NCBI RefSeq assembly: GCF_001293525.1
Contig: NZ_BBYR01000034.1
Span: 1-63,033, forward strand
Reading direction: 5' to 3'
DNA: 63,033 nt
DNA from: Pseudideonella sakaiensis
GTDB taxonomy: Bacteria > Pseudomonadota > Gammaproteobacteria > Burkholderiales > Burkholderiaceae_C
The stretch's first letter is position 1. Each line of letters starts with the position of its first letter. The notes below the pieces were generated by a model. The model searched no databases, was not told the DNA's origin, and was given only the letters and a program-made list of their open reading frames with translations. Below, piece by piece: positions 45,373 to 56,818 of the stretch. Position numbers and translations under genes: made by a program.

Positions 45373-45705
45373 TCAGGCCTCCAGATACTTGTCGAGCAGC
45401 GCGGCCAGGCGCGTCTTGGAGGTCATGCCGAGCAAGCGCTCCTGCTCGACGCCGTCCTTGAACAGGATCAGCGTCGGCAGTCCGCGCACCGCCAGGCGAT
45501 CGCGGGTGCCCTTGTTGTCGTCCGCGTTGATCTTGGCGACGGTCACTTCACCGGCGTACAGGTCCGCCAGTTCGCCGAGGATCGGCAGCAGCGCCTTGCA
45601 CGGCGCACACCACTCGGCCCAGAAGTCGACGAGCACGACGCCCGGGCGCTGCTCGATCTCCGCCTGAAAGGAGACGTCGTCGGTGACGAGGAGGTTCTGT
45701 GACAT
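45373..45705 (-). CDS. Thioredoxin
   Basis: 110 residues from the ATG at 45705 (GAAAGA upstream); an in-frame ATG at 45726 lacks a ribosome site. It has the active site WAEWCAPCKALLPIL (Cys33, Cys36) with Ala in place of the usual Gly, and the cis-Pro loop VRGLPTLILFKDG. It is the first gene of the trx-unknown-S9-asnC operon, and the matching thioredoxin reductase is in the divergent operon. In this setting it probably reduces peptide disulfides or protein persulfides. The palindromic operator lies 54 nt upstream. Confidence 0.93.
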   Translation of the reverse strand: MSQNLLVTDDVSFQAEIEQRPGVVLVDFWAEWCAPCKALLPILGELADLYAGEVTVAKINADDNKGTRDRLAVRGLPTLILFKDGVEQERLLGMTSKTRLAALLDKYLEA

Positions 45706-45758
45706 GGCCGTCTTTCGGATTTGCATCGACGGAGCCTAGGGCTGCCTGGTGCATACAG

Positions 45759-45797
45759 TCAGTACAGTTCTGGAGAAATTCAGTCGGTCCGTACTGA
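45759..45797. promoter_or_regulatory. Putative MocR operator: inverted TCAGTACRG half-sites, copy 2
   Basis: Half-sites TCAGTACAG at 45759-45767 and, inverted, TCAGTACGG at 45789-45797, 21 bp apart. This is the same nonamer and almost the same spacing as the site at 40460-40497. It sits in the divergent promoter region between the thioredoxin and the cysteine desulfurase fusion. The remainder of this 258-nt spacer, up to 45963, shows no clear second element; an in-frame ATG at 45835 leaves part of it possibly coding. Confidence 0.75.
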
Positions 45798-45963
45798 GAC
45801 ACCGAGCCGACAGTGAGCGAGAGAAGACGATTCCATGCAAGCCCGGCAAGCGGCGTTTCCTTTGCTCGATCCAGTGCTGCGGACGGGCGAGATTGGAAAT
45901 CTCATCCGGGGCGTGGTGCCTACAGTGAGCGGCATCGCCAAGGGGCCACGACCTGAACGGAAC

Positions 45964-48225
45964 ATGGACATCTACCTCGACGCCAACGCCACGACGCCGG
46001 TCTTGCCGCAGGCGCGTGCGGCAGCCATCGCCGCGATGTCGGACGATTTCGGCAACCCGAGCAGCGTGCACGGCACCGGCCTGAAAGCCCGCGCGCTGAT
46101 GGATGCGGTACGCGCCAGGGCGCACCGGGTGCTGGGCGTCACGCACGGCCAGTTGCTGTTCCTCAGCGGCGCGACCGAGGGGATCCAGACGGCCGTGCTG
46201 TCGGCGCTGACCGCGCTGCGCTCGCGCCGCGAGGGCGGTGAAGCGCTGCCCGGATTGCTGCTGTACGGCGCGACCGAACACAAGGCCGTCCCCGAAGCCT
46301 TGCGACACTGGAACACGCTGCTCGGCCTCCATCTCGACGTCCTCGCCGTTCCGGTCGACGGAAGCGGCCGGCACGACCTGGCGTGGTTGCGCGAGCGGGC
46401 GGGAAATGCCGGCCTGGTCTGCACGATGGCGGCCAACAACGAAACGGGCGTCATCAGCGACCTCGACGGCATCCAGGACGCGCTGTCCGACAGCCCGGCG
46501 CTGTGGCTCGTCGACGGCGTGCAGGCGCTGGGCAAGCTGCCGTTGCGCCTGAACGAGCGGCGGATCGACTACGCGCCCTTCTCCGGCCACAAGCTCTATG
46601 CGCCGAAGGGCATCGGCCTGCTGTACGTGCGCGACGGCGCGCCCATCACGCCGCTGCTGGCCGGCGGAGGACAGGAAGGCGCGTTGCGCTCCGGCACCGA
46701 GAACATGCCCGGCATCGCCGCCCTCGGCGCGGTGCTGGAGCAACTGGAGGAAGGCGGCACGTTCAAGACGTCGGCGACGCTCGAGGCTTACCGCGAGCGG
46801 CTGACCGAGGCGCTGACCGAGGCCTTCCCCGGCATCGTCTTCAATGCCGAGCCGGCGATGACCCTGCCGACGACGCTCAACTTTTCGGTGCCCGGCGTGC
46901 CGTCGAGCGTGCTGCTGGACCTCTTCGATGCGGCATCGATCCGCGTGAGCGGCGGTTCCGCCTGCGGCGCGTCCAAGGCACGTCCGAGCGACGTGCTGGT
47001 CGCCATGGGCCTGGCGCCCTGGCGCAGCGCATCCGCCGTCCGCCTGTCCTTCGGGCCGGCGACCGACATGGCACTGATCGCGGCCGCCTGCGAACGCATC
47101 CGCGCCTGCGGTGCGTCACTGCGCGACAGCTGCATGACCCCGGACATGCAGCAGCATGCCCTGCCCGTCGACCGGATCACGCGTTACGTGGTCGACGGTG
47201 CCGTCTGTTACCTCGTGGCCGACCCGGTGTCACGCCGCTGCGTCATCATCGACCCCCTGCCAGAGCTGACCCAGCCACTGACCCAGTGGATCCGATGCCG
47301 CAGCCATACCCTCGCGGCGGTCCTGGACACCCACGGGCACGGCGATCACTCGTCGTCGGCCGCGGCGTTGCGCAGCGAGGTACCCGAAGCCTTTGCCGAC
47401 GGCGGCGACACCGACCCGCTCGGCTGGCCGCTGGGGCTTGACGACATCCGGCTCGGTGCGCTGCGCCTCACGCGCCTGGCGATTCCCGGCCACACCGCCG
47501 ACTCCACCGCCTACGTGCTCGACGACGGCGAAGGCCCGCAGGCCGTCTTCGTCGGCGACACGGTCATGCCCGGTGCCCTGGGCCGAAGTGACTTCCCCAT
47601 CAGCGCCCCGCTGCAGTTCGCGCCGTCGCTGAACGCCCTCGACCGTGCCGTCGGCCGCGATACGCTGCTGCTGCCGGGACACGACTACGACAGCCGCTAC
47701 GCCTGCACGCTGAACACGGAGATCCCTCGCCAGCCGCTGCTGGCCGCCGCCCTCGACGGATCGATGGACGCGCTTGAGTTCGCCCGTGCCAAGGCCGCGC
47801 TCGAACGGGACCTGGCGCCGACCGAGTTCCAGACGATGGCCTGCGGCGCCCGTGTCGATCGTGGTGGCGAGCTGGCCGCGGTGGCGCTCACCCCCGGCGA
47901 ACTCGACCGGCGGCTGGAGGCGGGCTGCGCCGTCGTGCTGGTCGACGTGCGCGAGCCCTACGAACATCGGCTCGGCTCGCCGCCGGCGCTCGACCGCGTC
48001 GCGCGTCGTGAAGCGGTGGCACTGTCCGCGCTCGTCAACACGATCCCGCAGTGGCTTGCGCTTGGCGACGACGTGGAGCTGGTGTTCTTCTGCCGCAGCG
48101 GCAACCGCAGCGCCCAGGCCGCGCGCGCGCTGCGTCGGCTCGGCCTGAAGCGCGCGTGGAGCCTGGCCGGCGGCGTCGCGCTGTGGCCCGCCCGGTCGGA
48201 TGAACAAAGCCCCGCCGCGGCCTGA
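45964..48225 (+). CDS. Trifunctional sulfur enzyme: cysteine desulfurase - persulfide-dioxygenase-like - rhodanese fusion
   Basis: 753 residues from the ATG at 45964; an upstream in-frame ATG at 45835 would add 43 residues of no known fold. Residues 1-385 form a NifS/IscS-type domain: YLDANATTPV, NNETGV, PLP Lys210 in FSGHKLYAPKG, and catalytic Cys334 in GGSACGAS. Residues about 400-625 form a metallo-beta-lactamase domain with H457-x-H-x-D-H462, His510 in PGHTADS, Asp532, the ETHE1-like GRSDF at 540-544, and His573. Residues about 642-745 form a rhodanese domain with active-site Cys710 in CRSGNRS. All three active sites look intact. One chain could pull sulfur from cysteine, pass it as persulfide, and oxidise it to sulfite or transfer it. 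It is the first gene of the operon with trxB and the M3 peptidase. Confidence 0.9.
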   Translation: MDIYLDANATTPVLPQARAAAIAAMSDDFGNPSSVHGTGLKARALMDAVRARAHRVLGVTHGQLLFLSGATEGIQTAVLSALTALRSRREGGEALPGLLLYGATEHKAVPEALRHWNTLLGLHLDVLAVPVDGSGRHDLAWLRERAGNAGLVCTMAANNETGVISDLDGIQDALSDSPALWLVDGVQALGKLPLRLNERRIDYAPFSGHKLYAPKGIGLLYVRDGAPITPLLAGGGQEGALRSGTENMPGIAALGAVLEQLEEGGTFKTSATLEAYRERLTEALTEAFPGIVFNAEPAMTLPTTLNFSVPGVPSSVLLDLFDAASIRVSGGSACGASKARPSDVLVAMGLAPWRSASAVRLSFGPATDMALIAAACERIRACGASLRDSCMTPDMQQHALPVDRITRYVVDGAVCYLVADPVSRRCVIIDPLPELTQPLTQWIRCRSHTLAAVLDTHGHGDHSSSAAALRSEVPEAFADGGDTDPLGWPLGLDDIRLGALRLTRLAIPGHTADSTAYVLDDGEGPQAVFVGDTVMPGALGRSDFPISAPLQFAPSLNALDRAVGRDTLLLPGHDYDSRYACTLNTEIPRQPLLAAALDGSMDALEFARAKAALERDLAPTEFQTMACGARVDRGGELAAVALTPGELDRRLEAGCAVVLVDVREPYEHRLGSPPALDRVARREAVALSALVNTIPQWLALGDDVELVFFCRSGNRSAQAARALRRLGLKRAWSLAGGVALWPARSDEQSPAAA

Positions 48226-51173
<2,948 letters not shown>

Positions 51174-51261
51174 GAACCGCGGCACCTCCGTATCAAGGCC
51201 GTCTCAAGAGACGCCGGACCGCCCCAACTCTGCTTGACCCCGCGGGGGGGCGGCAATGGGC

Positions 51262-52023
51262 TCACCCCAAGCCCTCCCCGATCCGCTGCGCCAGCCGCTC
51301 GGCCAGCCGCCGCCGGTCGGCGTGGCGGGTGCCTTCGGCGTCGAGCCAGCGGGCGCTGACCTGCAGGCCCTCGGCGCAGGCGACCCACCAGAGGCTGCGC
51401 AGCAGGCTGACGTCGCCGACGTAGTTGACGGCGGGGCTGACGGCGTGGGCGGCGTCGCGGTAGCGCAGCGCGACGGGCTGCACCGGGGCTTCGACGGCGA
51501 TGGCGGCCTGCAGCAGGTTGGCATGGAAGGGCAGCACGCCGTGGCCGTCGGAGGTGGTGCCTTCGGGGAAGACGGCAACGGTCTGGCCGGCCTGCAGCGC
51601 GGCGGCGAGCTCGTGCACCACGCGCAGCGCGTCGCGCTTGCGCTCGCGCTCGATGAAGAGGGTGCCGGCACTCGCGACGAGGCGGCCGAGCACGGGCCAG
51701 CGCCGGACGTCGGCCTTGGAGACGAAGCGCGCCTGCGGGCAGTGGGCATGCAGCGCGAGGATGTCGAGCCAGGAGACGTGGTTGGCGACGACGAGGGTGG
51801 CGCCGCCGCGCGGCCGGCCGTCGTGGCGCGCCTCGACGCCCATCAGCTGCAGCAGCCGGGCCGACCACCAGCGGATGCGGGCGTGGCGCGCGGCCTCGTC
51901 CATCGCGGGGAAGCGCAGCACGGCGATCGCCGTGCCGTGCAGCACGTGCAGCGTCGCGCGCAGCAGGCGCCACACCGCCCGCGCGCCGCGCCAGGCGGGG
52001 CCCGGGCCGGGGCCGGCGGCCAT
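51262..52023 (-). CDS. 1-acyl-sn-glycerol-3-phosphate acyltransferase (PlsC-like)
   Basis: 253 residues; the ATG at 52023 overlaps the stop of the dihydroorotase homologue (ATGA). Acyltransferase blocks: VVANHVSWLDILAL (NHxxxxD variant of block I), SAGTLFIERERKRDA, and TVAVFPEGTTSDG (block III). It has one N-terminal hydrophobic region. It acylates lysophosphatidate or a related lysolipid at the inner membrane. The acyltransferase-pyrC'-pyrB order is common in Burkholderiales. Confidence 0.9.
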   Translation of the reverse strand: MAAGPGPGPAWRGARAVWRLLRATLHVLHGTAIAVLRFPAMDEAARHARIRWWSARLLQLMGVEARHDGRPRGGATLVVANHVSWLDILALHAHCPQARFVSKADVRRWPVLGRLVASAGTLFIERERKRDALRVVHELAAALQAGQTVAVFPEGTTSDGHGVLPFHANLLQAAIAVEAPVQPVALRYRDAAHAVSPAVNYVGDVSLLRSLWWVACAEGLQVSARWLDAEGTRHADRRRLAERLAQRIGEGLG

Positions 52024-53348
52024 CAGGCCGTCGCCGCGGCCGGCGCCAGGTGCGCGACGTGGCCGGCGACCACGGTGGCCCGCACCCGGCCCGGCAGCTC
52101 GTAGCCGGCGAAGGGCGTGTGGCGGCCCTGGCTGCGCAGCCGCGCGGGCTCGACGCGCCAGTGGGCGTCCGGGTCGAACACGCAGACGTCGGCCACGCCG
52201 CCCTCGACCAGGCGCCCGGCGCTGGCGGCCAGCAGGCCCAGCGCGTCGCCGAGCACGCGCACCGGCTCGCAGGTCACGGTGGCCAGCGCGCGCAGCAGGC
52301 CGGGGCCGGCGTGCCCCGGCTGGCCCTGGCCCCAGCGCAGCGCGAGGCTGAGCAGCAGCTCCAGCCCGGTGGCACCAGGCTCGGCCTCGGCGAAGGGCAG
52401 GGTCTTGGCGTCCTCGTCGACCGGGGTGTGGTCGCTGACGAGCGCGTCGATGGTGCCGTCGGCCAGGCCGGCGCGCAGCGCGTCGCGGTCGCGCTGCTGG
52501 CGCAGCGGCGGCGTGACGCGGAAGGCAGGGTCGAAGAAGCCGATGTCGACGTCGGTCAGGTGCAGCGAGTGGATGCTGACGTCGCAGCTGACCGGCAGGC
52601 CCTCGGCCTTGGCCGCGCGCACCAGCGCGACGCCGGCCGCGCTGGACAGGCGGCACAGGTGCAGGCGCGCGCCGGTGATGCGCACCAGCTCGATCAGCGT
52701 GTGCAGCGCCACCGTCTCGGCGGCCACCGGCACGCCGGACAGGCCGAGCCGCGTCGCCACCGGGCCGCTGGCCGCCACGCCCTGGCCGAGCCACGGGTCC
52801 TGCGGCCGCAGCCAGACCGCGTGGCCGAAGGTGGCGGCGTACTGCAGCGCGCGCTGCAGCACCAGCGTGTCCTTCACCGGCACCTCGGCCTGGGAGTAGC
52901 CGACGCAGCCCGCCTCGGCCAGTTCGGCCATCTCGGTGAGCACCTCGCCGCGCAGGCCGCGGGTCAGCGCGCCGAGCGGGAACAGCCGGCACAGGCTGAG
53001 CTTGCGCGCGCGGAACTTCAGCATCTCGACCAGCCCGGGCTCGTCGAGCACCGGGTCGGTGTCGGGCGGGCAGACCAGGCTGGTCACGCCGCCGGCCGCC
53101 GCCGCGTTCAGCTCGCTCTCGAGCATGCCCTCGTGCTCGTGCCCCGGCTCGCGCAGCCGCGCCGCCAGGTCCACCAGCCCCGGCGCGACGATGCAGCCGG
53201 CCGCATCGATCACCCGCGCGGCCGCCGCGCCCTCGGCCACCCCCGCCCCGATCGCGACGATCCGCCCCGCGGCGATCGCCACGTCGGCCCGCTCGTCCCG
53301 GCCGCTCGCCGGATCGACCACCCGCCCGCCCCGGATCACCAGGTCCAT
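52023..53348 (-). CDS. pyrX: Dihydroorotase homologue lacking metal ligands (PyrC'/PyrX type)
   Basis: 441 residues from the ATG at 53348. It has the amidohydrolase fold of class I dihydroorotase: PGLVDLAARLREPGHEHEG, GVTSLVCPPDTDPV, and DALVSDHTPVDEDAK. The zinc-binding HxH expected in PGxxDxHxHLREPG is replaced (DLAARL), and the second His of the usual SDHAPH is also missing. Pseudomonas carries a similar inactive PyrC' that is needed to assemble aspartate transcarbamoylase with PyrB, encoded just upstream here. A structural rather than catalytic role is inferred. Confidence 0.88.
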   Translation of the reverse strand: MDLVIRGGRVVDPASGRDERADVAIAAGRIVAIGAGVAEGAAAARVIDAAGCIVAPGLVDLAARLREPGHEHEGMLESELNAAAAGGVTSLVCPPDTDPVLDEPGLVEMLKFRARKLSLCRLFPLGALTRGLRGEVLTEMAELAEAGCVGYSQAEVPVKDTLVLQRALQYAATFGHAVWLRPQDPWLGQGVAASGPVATRLGLSGVPVAAETVALHTLIELVRITGARLHLCRLSSAAGVALVRAAKAEGLPVSCDVSIHSLHLTDVDIGFFDPAFRVTPPLRQQRDRDALRAGLADGTIDALVSDHTPVDEDAKTLPFAEAEPGATGLELLLSLALRWGQGQPGHAGPGLLRALATVTCEPVRVLGDALGLLAASAGRLVEGGVADVCVFDPDAHWRVEPARLRSQGRHTPFAGYELPGRVRATVVAGHVAHLAPAAATA

Positions 53349-53466
53349 CACCGCTCCTCCATCACCCCGCACCACCTCTCACCCCGCCCCCGACCCTCGC
53401 CCCGAGGCACCCGGGCACGATCCAGCCAGCCGGCATGGATCCGGCTCCGCCGGTCCATCGGCGGCG

Positions 53467-53505
53467 CCCCCCTGGGGGGGAGCGGCGTCAGCCGCTCCGG
53501 GGGGG
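53467..53505 (-). repeat. GC-rich hairpin element downstream of pyrB
   Basis: CCCCCCTGGGGGGG followed by GAGCGGC-GTCA-GCCGCTC (7-bp stem, 4-nt loop, 53480-53497) and a G run. It ends 2 nt before the pyrB stop codon on the minus strand. It could slow or end transcription but has no T tract. The G-run flanks recall the dispersed repeats at 30 and 35 kb. The rest of the 158-nt spacer to pyrX shows nothing clear. Confidence 0.5.
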
Positions 53506-53506
53506 A

Positions 53507-54469
53507 TCAACACAAGTTCCCGGCGATGATGGACATCACCGCCATCCGCACCGCGATGCCGAAGGTCACCTGCGGCAGGATCACGCTCTGGCCGCCATCG
53601 GCCACCACCGAATCGATCTCGACGCCGCGGTTGATCGGCCCCGGGTGCATCACGATCGCATCCGGCTTGGCCAGCGCCAGCTTCTCGGGTGTCAGGCCGA
53701 AGGTCTTGAAGAACTCGCCGGCGCTCGGCAGCATCGCGCCGCTCATGCGCTCGTTCTGCAGGCGCAGCATGATGATCACGTCGGCGTCGCGGATGCCCTC
53801 GGCCATGTCGTGGCAGACGCGCACGCCCATCTCGCGCAGGTCGCCGGGCACCAGGGTCTTCGGGCCGACCGCGCGCACCTCGGGCACGCCGAGGATGTTC
53901 AGTGCATGGATGTCCGAGCGCGCCACGCGCGAGTGCACGATGTCGCCGACCACCGCCACCGTCAGGCCCGTGAAGTCCTTCTTGTAGTGGCGGATGGTGT
54001 ACATGTCGAGCAGGCCCTGCGTCGGGTGCGCATGGCGCCCGTCGCCGGCGTTGACGACGTGCACGTGCGGCGCCACGTGCTGCGCGATCAGGTAAGGCGC
54101 GCCGCTCTCGGCATGCCGCACCACGAACATGTCGGCATGCATCGCCGACAGGTTGGCGATGGTGTCGAGCAGGCTCTCGCCCTTGGCGGTGGAGCTGCGC
54201 GCGATGTCGAGGTTGATCACGTCGGCCGACAGGCGCTTGGCCGCGATCTCGAAGGTGGTGCGGGTGCGCGTGCTGTTCTCGAAGAACAGGTTGAACACGC
54301 TCTTGCCGCGCAGCAGCGGCACCTTCTTGACCTCGCGGTCGTTGACGCTCAGGAAGCTGCCGGCCGTGTCGAGGATCTGGTGGATCGTCGCGCGCGGCAG
54401 GCCCTCGATCGACAGCAGGTGGATCAGCTCGCCGTGGGCATTGAGCTGCGGGTTGCGTCGGGACGTCAT
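53507..54469 (-). CDS. pyrB: Aspartate carbamoyltransferase catalytic chain
   Basis: 320 residues. Carbamoyl-phosphate site [19 protein letters not shown], followed by [58 protein letters not shown] and [13 protein letters not shown]. It carries out the first committed step of pyrimidine synthesis. No pyrI is present; together with the adjacent inactive PyrC' this indicates the large class A ATCase of pseudomonads. It lies 34 nt after pyrR on the same strand. Confidence 0.97.
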   Translation of the reverse strand: MTSRRNPQLNAHGELIHLLSIEGLPRATIHQILDTAGSFLSVNDREVKKVPLLRGKSVFNLFFENSTRTRTTFEIAAKRLSADVINLDIARSSTAKGESLLDTIANLSAMHADMFVVRHAESGAPYLIAQHVAPHVHVVNAGDGRHAHPTQGLLDMYTIRHYKKDFTGLTVAVVGDIVHSRVARSDIHALNILGVPEVRAVGPKTLVPGDLREMGVRVCHDMAEGIRDADVIIMLRLQNERMSGAMLPSAGEFFKTFGLTPEKLALAKPDAIVMHPGPINRGVEIDSVVADGGQSVILPQVTFGIAVRMAVMSIIAGNLC

Positions 54470-54503
54470 GGGCGGCGCGGGCTGAGGGGACGGGAGGCGG
54501 TGC

Positions 54504-54995
54504 TCAGTGGATGTCGAAGCTGAGGCGGCCGTCGTCGGCGCGCGCCAGCGACAGCCGCTGCGACGGCGGCAGCACCAGCCGGGCGGCGGAGAAGGCGGCC
54601 TCGACGGGCAGCTCGCGGCCGCCGCGGTCGACCAGCACCGCCAGGCGCACGCTGGCCGGCCGGCCGAAGTCGAACAGTTCGTTCAGCGCGGCGCGGATGG
54701 TGCGGCCGGTGTAGAGCACGTCGTCGATCAGCACCAGGTGGCGCCCGTCGATCTCGAAGGGCAGGCGCGTCGGGTCCGCGCCGGCCAGGCCGCGCGAGCC
54801 GAAGTCGTCGCGGTGCAGCGTGCTCGACAGCACGCCGGGCTCGCCGTCCAGGCCGAGCTCGCGGTGCAGGCGCTCGGCCAGCCAGGCGCCGCCGGACCAG
54901 ATGCCCACCAGCGCGGCGCCGGGCCGCAGCAGGCCGCGCACGCCCTCGCGCAGCTCGGCGCACAGGGCCTCGGCATCGAGGGCGAGGTGGCTCAT
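54504..54995 (-). CDS. pyrR: PyrR-like bifunctional pyrimidine regulator / uracil phosphoribosyltransferase
   Basis: 163 residues. PRT fold with [27 protein letters not shown] and the PRPP loop [22 protein letters not shown]. It lies 34 nt upstream of pyrB, as in many Proteobacteria. In Gram-positives PyrR binds mRNA to attenuate transcription; no attenuator can be shown here, so its role may be enzymatic or regulatory. Confidence 0.92.
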   Translation of the reverse strand: MSHLALDAEALCAELREGVRGLLRPGAALVGIWSGGAWLAERLHRELGLDGEPGVLSSTLHRDDFGSRGLAGADPTRLPFEIDGRHLVLIDDVLYTGRTIRAALNELFDFGRPASVRLAVLVDRGGRELPVEAAFSAARLVLPPSQRLSLARADDGRLSFDIH

Positions 54996-55017
54996 CGGTC
55001 GCTCCCGCGGTCCGGCA

Positions 55018-55764
55018 TCAGTGCCGGGTGACGACGATCGGCGCGCCGCGCGTGATGATCATCGTGTGCTCGAACTGCGCCGAGCGGTTGCCCGGTGCGC
55101 CGACCAGGGTCCAGCCGTCGCCGGCGTCGTGGACGCGGCGCGAGCGCGTCGACAGGAAGGGCTCGATCGTGATCACCTGCCCTTCGTGCAGCACGCGCGT
55201 GTCGGTGGGGTCGTAGGTGCCGGGGATCTCGCCCGGCGCCTCGTGCAGCGCCCGGCCCGTGCCGTGGCTGGCCAGGTTCTCGATCACGCGGAAGCCATGG
55301 GCGCGCGCGGTGCGTTCGATCGCGCGGCCGATGCGGTTCAGCCGCGCGCCGGCGCGCGCCTCGGCCATCGCGGCCTCGAGCGCGCAGCGCGTGGCGTGCA
55401 GCAGCCGCGCGTGCTGCGCCTGCTGCGGCGGGATCACGCGGCTGCCGCCGGTGTCGGCGAAGTAGCCGTCGAGCTCGGCCGAGACGTCCACGTTCAGCAC
55501 GTCGCCGGCGGCGATCATGCGGTCACCCGGCACGCCGTGCGCGGCCTCTTCGTTCAGGCTGATGCAGGTCGCGCCGGGGAAGCCGTAGCTCAGCTGCGGC
55601 GCCGAGCGCGCGCCGGCCTCGGCCAGCATCCGGGCGCCGAGCGCGTCCAGCTCGCGGGTGCGCATGCCGGGCTCGGCAGCGGCGAGCAAGGCCTGCAGCG
55701 TGCGCGAGACCACCGCGCCGACGCGGCGCAGGCCCTCGATGTCGGCCTGGGATTCGATCGTCAT
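55018..55764 (-). CDS. map: Type I methionine aminopeptidase
   Basis: 248 residues. The five metal ligands are visible: Asp in VLNVDVSAELDGYFADTG, His in ENLASHGTGRALHE, Glu in GQVITIEPFLS, and Glu in SAQFEHTMIITR. It removes the initiator Met from nascent proteins. The usual GHGIG reads SHGTG. It lies away from rpsB-tsf, so it may be a second paralogue, placed between ruvX and pyrR. Confidence 0.9.
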   Translation of the reverse strand: MTIESQADIEGLRRVGAVVSRTLQALLAAAEPGMRTRELDALGARMLAEAGARSAPQLSYGFPGATCISLNEEAAHGVPGDRMIAAGDVLNVDVSAELDGYFADTGGSRVIPPQQAQHARLLHATRCALEAAMAEARAGARLNRIGRAIERTARAHGFRVIENLASHGTGRALHEAPGEIPGTYDPTDTRVLHEGQVITIEPFLSTRSRRVHDAGDGWTLVGAPGNRSAQFEHTMIITRGAPIVVTRH

Positions 55765-55774
55765 GGGCCCTCCT

Positions 55775-56173
55775 TCAGGCGTCGGCGGGCGCGAGCCCGT
55801 GCAGGTACTGCTCGAGGATGATCGCGGCCGACGCGGCGTCGACGTCGCGCGCGCCGCCGGCCAGCGCCTCGGTGGTGCTGTAGCGCTCGTCCACGCCGTG
55901 CACCGGCAGGCCGAAGCGGCCCGCGAGCTGGCGCGCGAAGCGCTGCGCGCGCCGCGTCTGCTCGTGCGGCTGCCCGTCAGGATGCACCGGGATGCCGACC
56001 ACCAGCGCCTGCGGCGCCCACTCGGCGATCAGCGCGCCGATCGCGGCGAAGCGGGCCTCGCCCTCGGCGGCCACGGTGCGCAGCGGCCGCGCGCTGCGCG
56101 TGAGGGTGTTGCCGGTGGCCACGCCGACGCGGCGCAGGCCGTGGTCGAAGCCGAGGAAGAGCCCGGGCGTCAT
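55775..56173 (-). CDS. ruvX: Putative pre-16S rRNA nuclease / Holliday junction resolvase YqgF
   Basis: 132 residues; the ATG at 56173 overlaps the algH stop. RNase H-like fold: [16 protein letters not shown] (catalytic Asp), [28 protein letters not shown] and a C-terminal helix with [13 protein letters not shown]. The family processes the 5' end of 16S rRNA. Coupling to algH (yqgE-yqgF) and nearness to pyrR-pyrB is the classical order. Confidence 0.93.
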   Translation of the reverse strand: MTPGLFLGFDHGLRRVGVATGNTLTRSARPLRTVAAEGEARFAAIGALIAEWAPQALVVGIPVHPDGQPHEQTRRAQRFARQLAGRFGLPVHGVDERYSTTEALAGGARDVDAASAAIILEQYLHGLAPADA

Positions 56174-56748
56174 GCGTGGCCGGCGTCCTGGCTCAGCATG
56201 AAGGCGTCGATGCCGAGCAGCGACAGGGCCTTGTCGTAGCGCTGCTCGACGGGGGTGTCGAAGATGATGTCGGGCGCGGCGTCGACATTGATCCAGCTGT
56301 TGCGGCCCATCTCGTCCTCGAGCTGGCCGGGCGCCCAGCCCGCGTAGCCGAGGGTCACCAGCAGCTTCTTCGGGCCCGCGCCGCTCGACAGCGCCTCCAG
56401 CACGTCCTTGCTGGTCGTCATCTCCAGCCCGCCGGGGATCTGCAGCGTCGAGCTGTAGTGGCCGCCCTCGCCGTCCAGCTTCTCGTGCAGCACGAAGCCG
56501 CGCTCGGTCTGCACCGGGCCGCCGAAGTAGACCGGCAGCGCGGCCAGGTCCTCGCGCTCCAGCGACAGCTCGACCTTCTCGAACAGGTGCCGCAGCGTGA
56601 TGTCGATCGGCTTGTTGATGACCAGGCCGAGCGCGCCCTTGTCGGTGTGCTCGCACAGGTAGATCACGCTGCCCGCGAAGGTATCGCCCACCATGCCGGG
56701 CATCGCGATGAGGAACTGGTTGGTGAAGTTGACGGTCCCCGCGCCCAT
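56170..56748 (-). CDS. algH: YqgE/AlgH family protein
   Basis: 192 residues from the ATG at 56748; an ATG at 56757 would add three residues. The family pattern is clear: [80 protein letters not shown], and a C-terminal [18 protein letters not shown]. The biochemical role is unclear (a transcriptional effect on alginate was reported in Pseudomonas). It is coupled to ruvX. Confidence 0.95.
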   Translation of the reverse strand: MGAGTVNFTNQFLIAMPGMVGDTFAGSVIYLCEHTDKGALGLVINKPIDITLRHLFEKVELSLEREDLAALPVYFGGPVQTERGFVLHEKLDGEGGHYSSTLQIPGGLEMTTSKDVLEALSSGAGPKKLLVTLGYAGWAPGQLEDEMGRNSWINVDAAPDIIFDTPVEQRYDKALSLLGIDAFMLSQDAGHA

Positions 56749-56818
56749 GCCCGGCATTCTATGCGGGGCACCCGGCCGGCCGGTCCGCGGGGGCTCGGCG
56801 CCTGCGGCACACTGGGGC

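Noticed and set aside
45835-45963. N-terminal extension of the desulfurase fusion from an upstream ATG
   Set aside because: Desulfurases start at the M-x-x-YLD motif, and the extra 43 residues resemble no fold. It is kept only as an alternative start.
45964-48225. Nitrogen-fixation or Isc cluster
   Set aside because: The NifS-like domain has no IscU, IscA, NifU or ferredoxin neighbour; the fused MBL and rhodanese domains point to sulfane sulfur handling.
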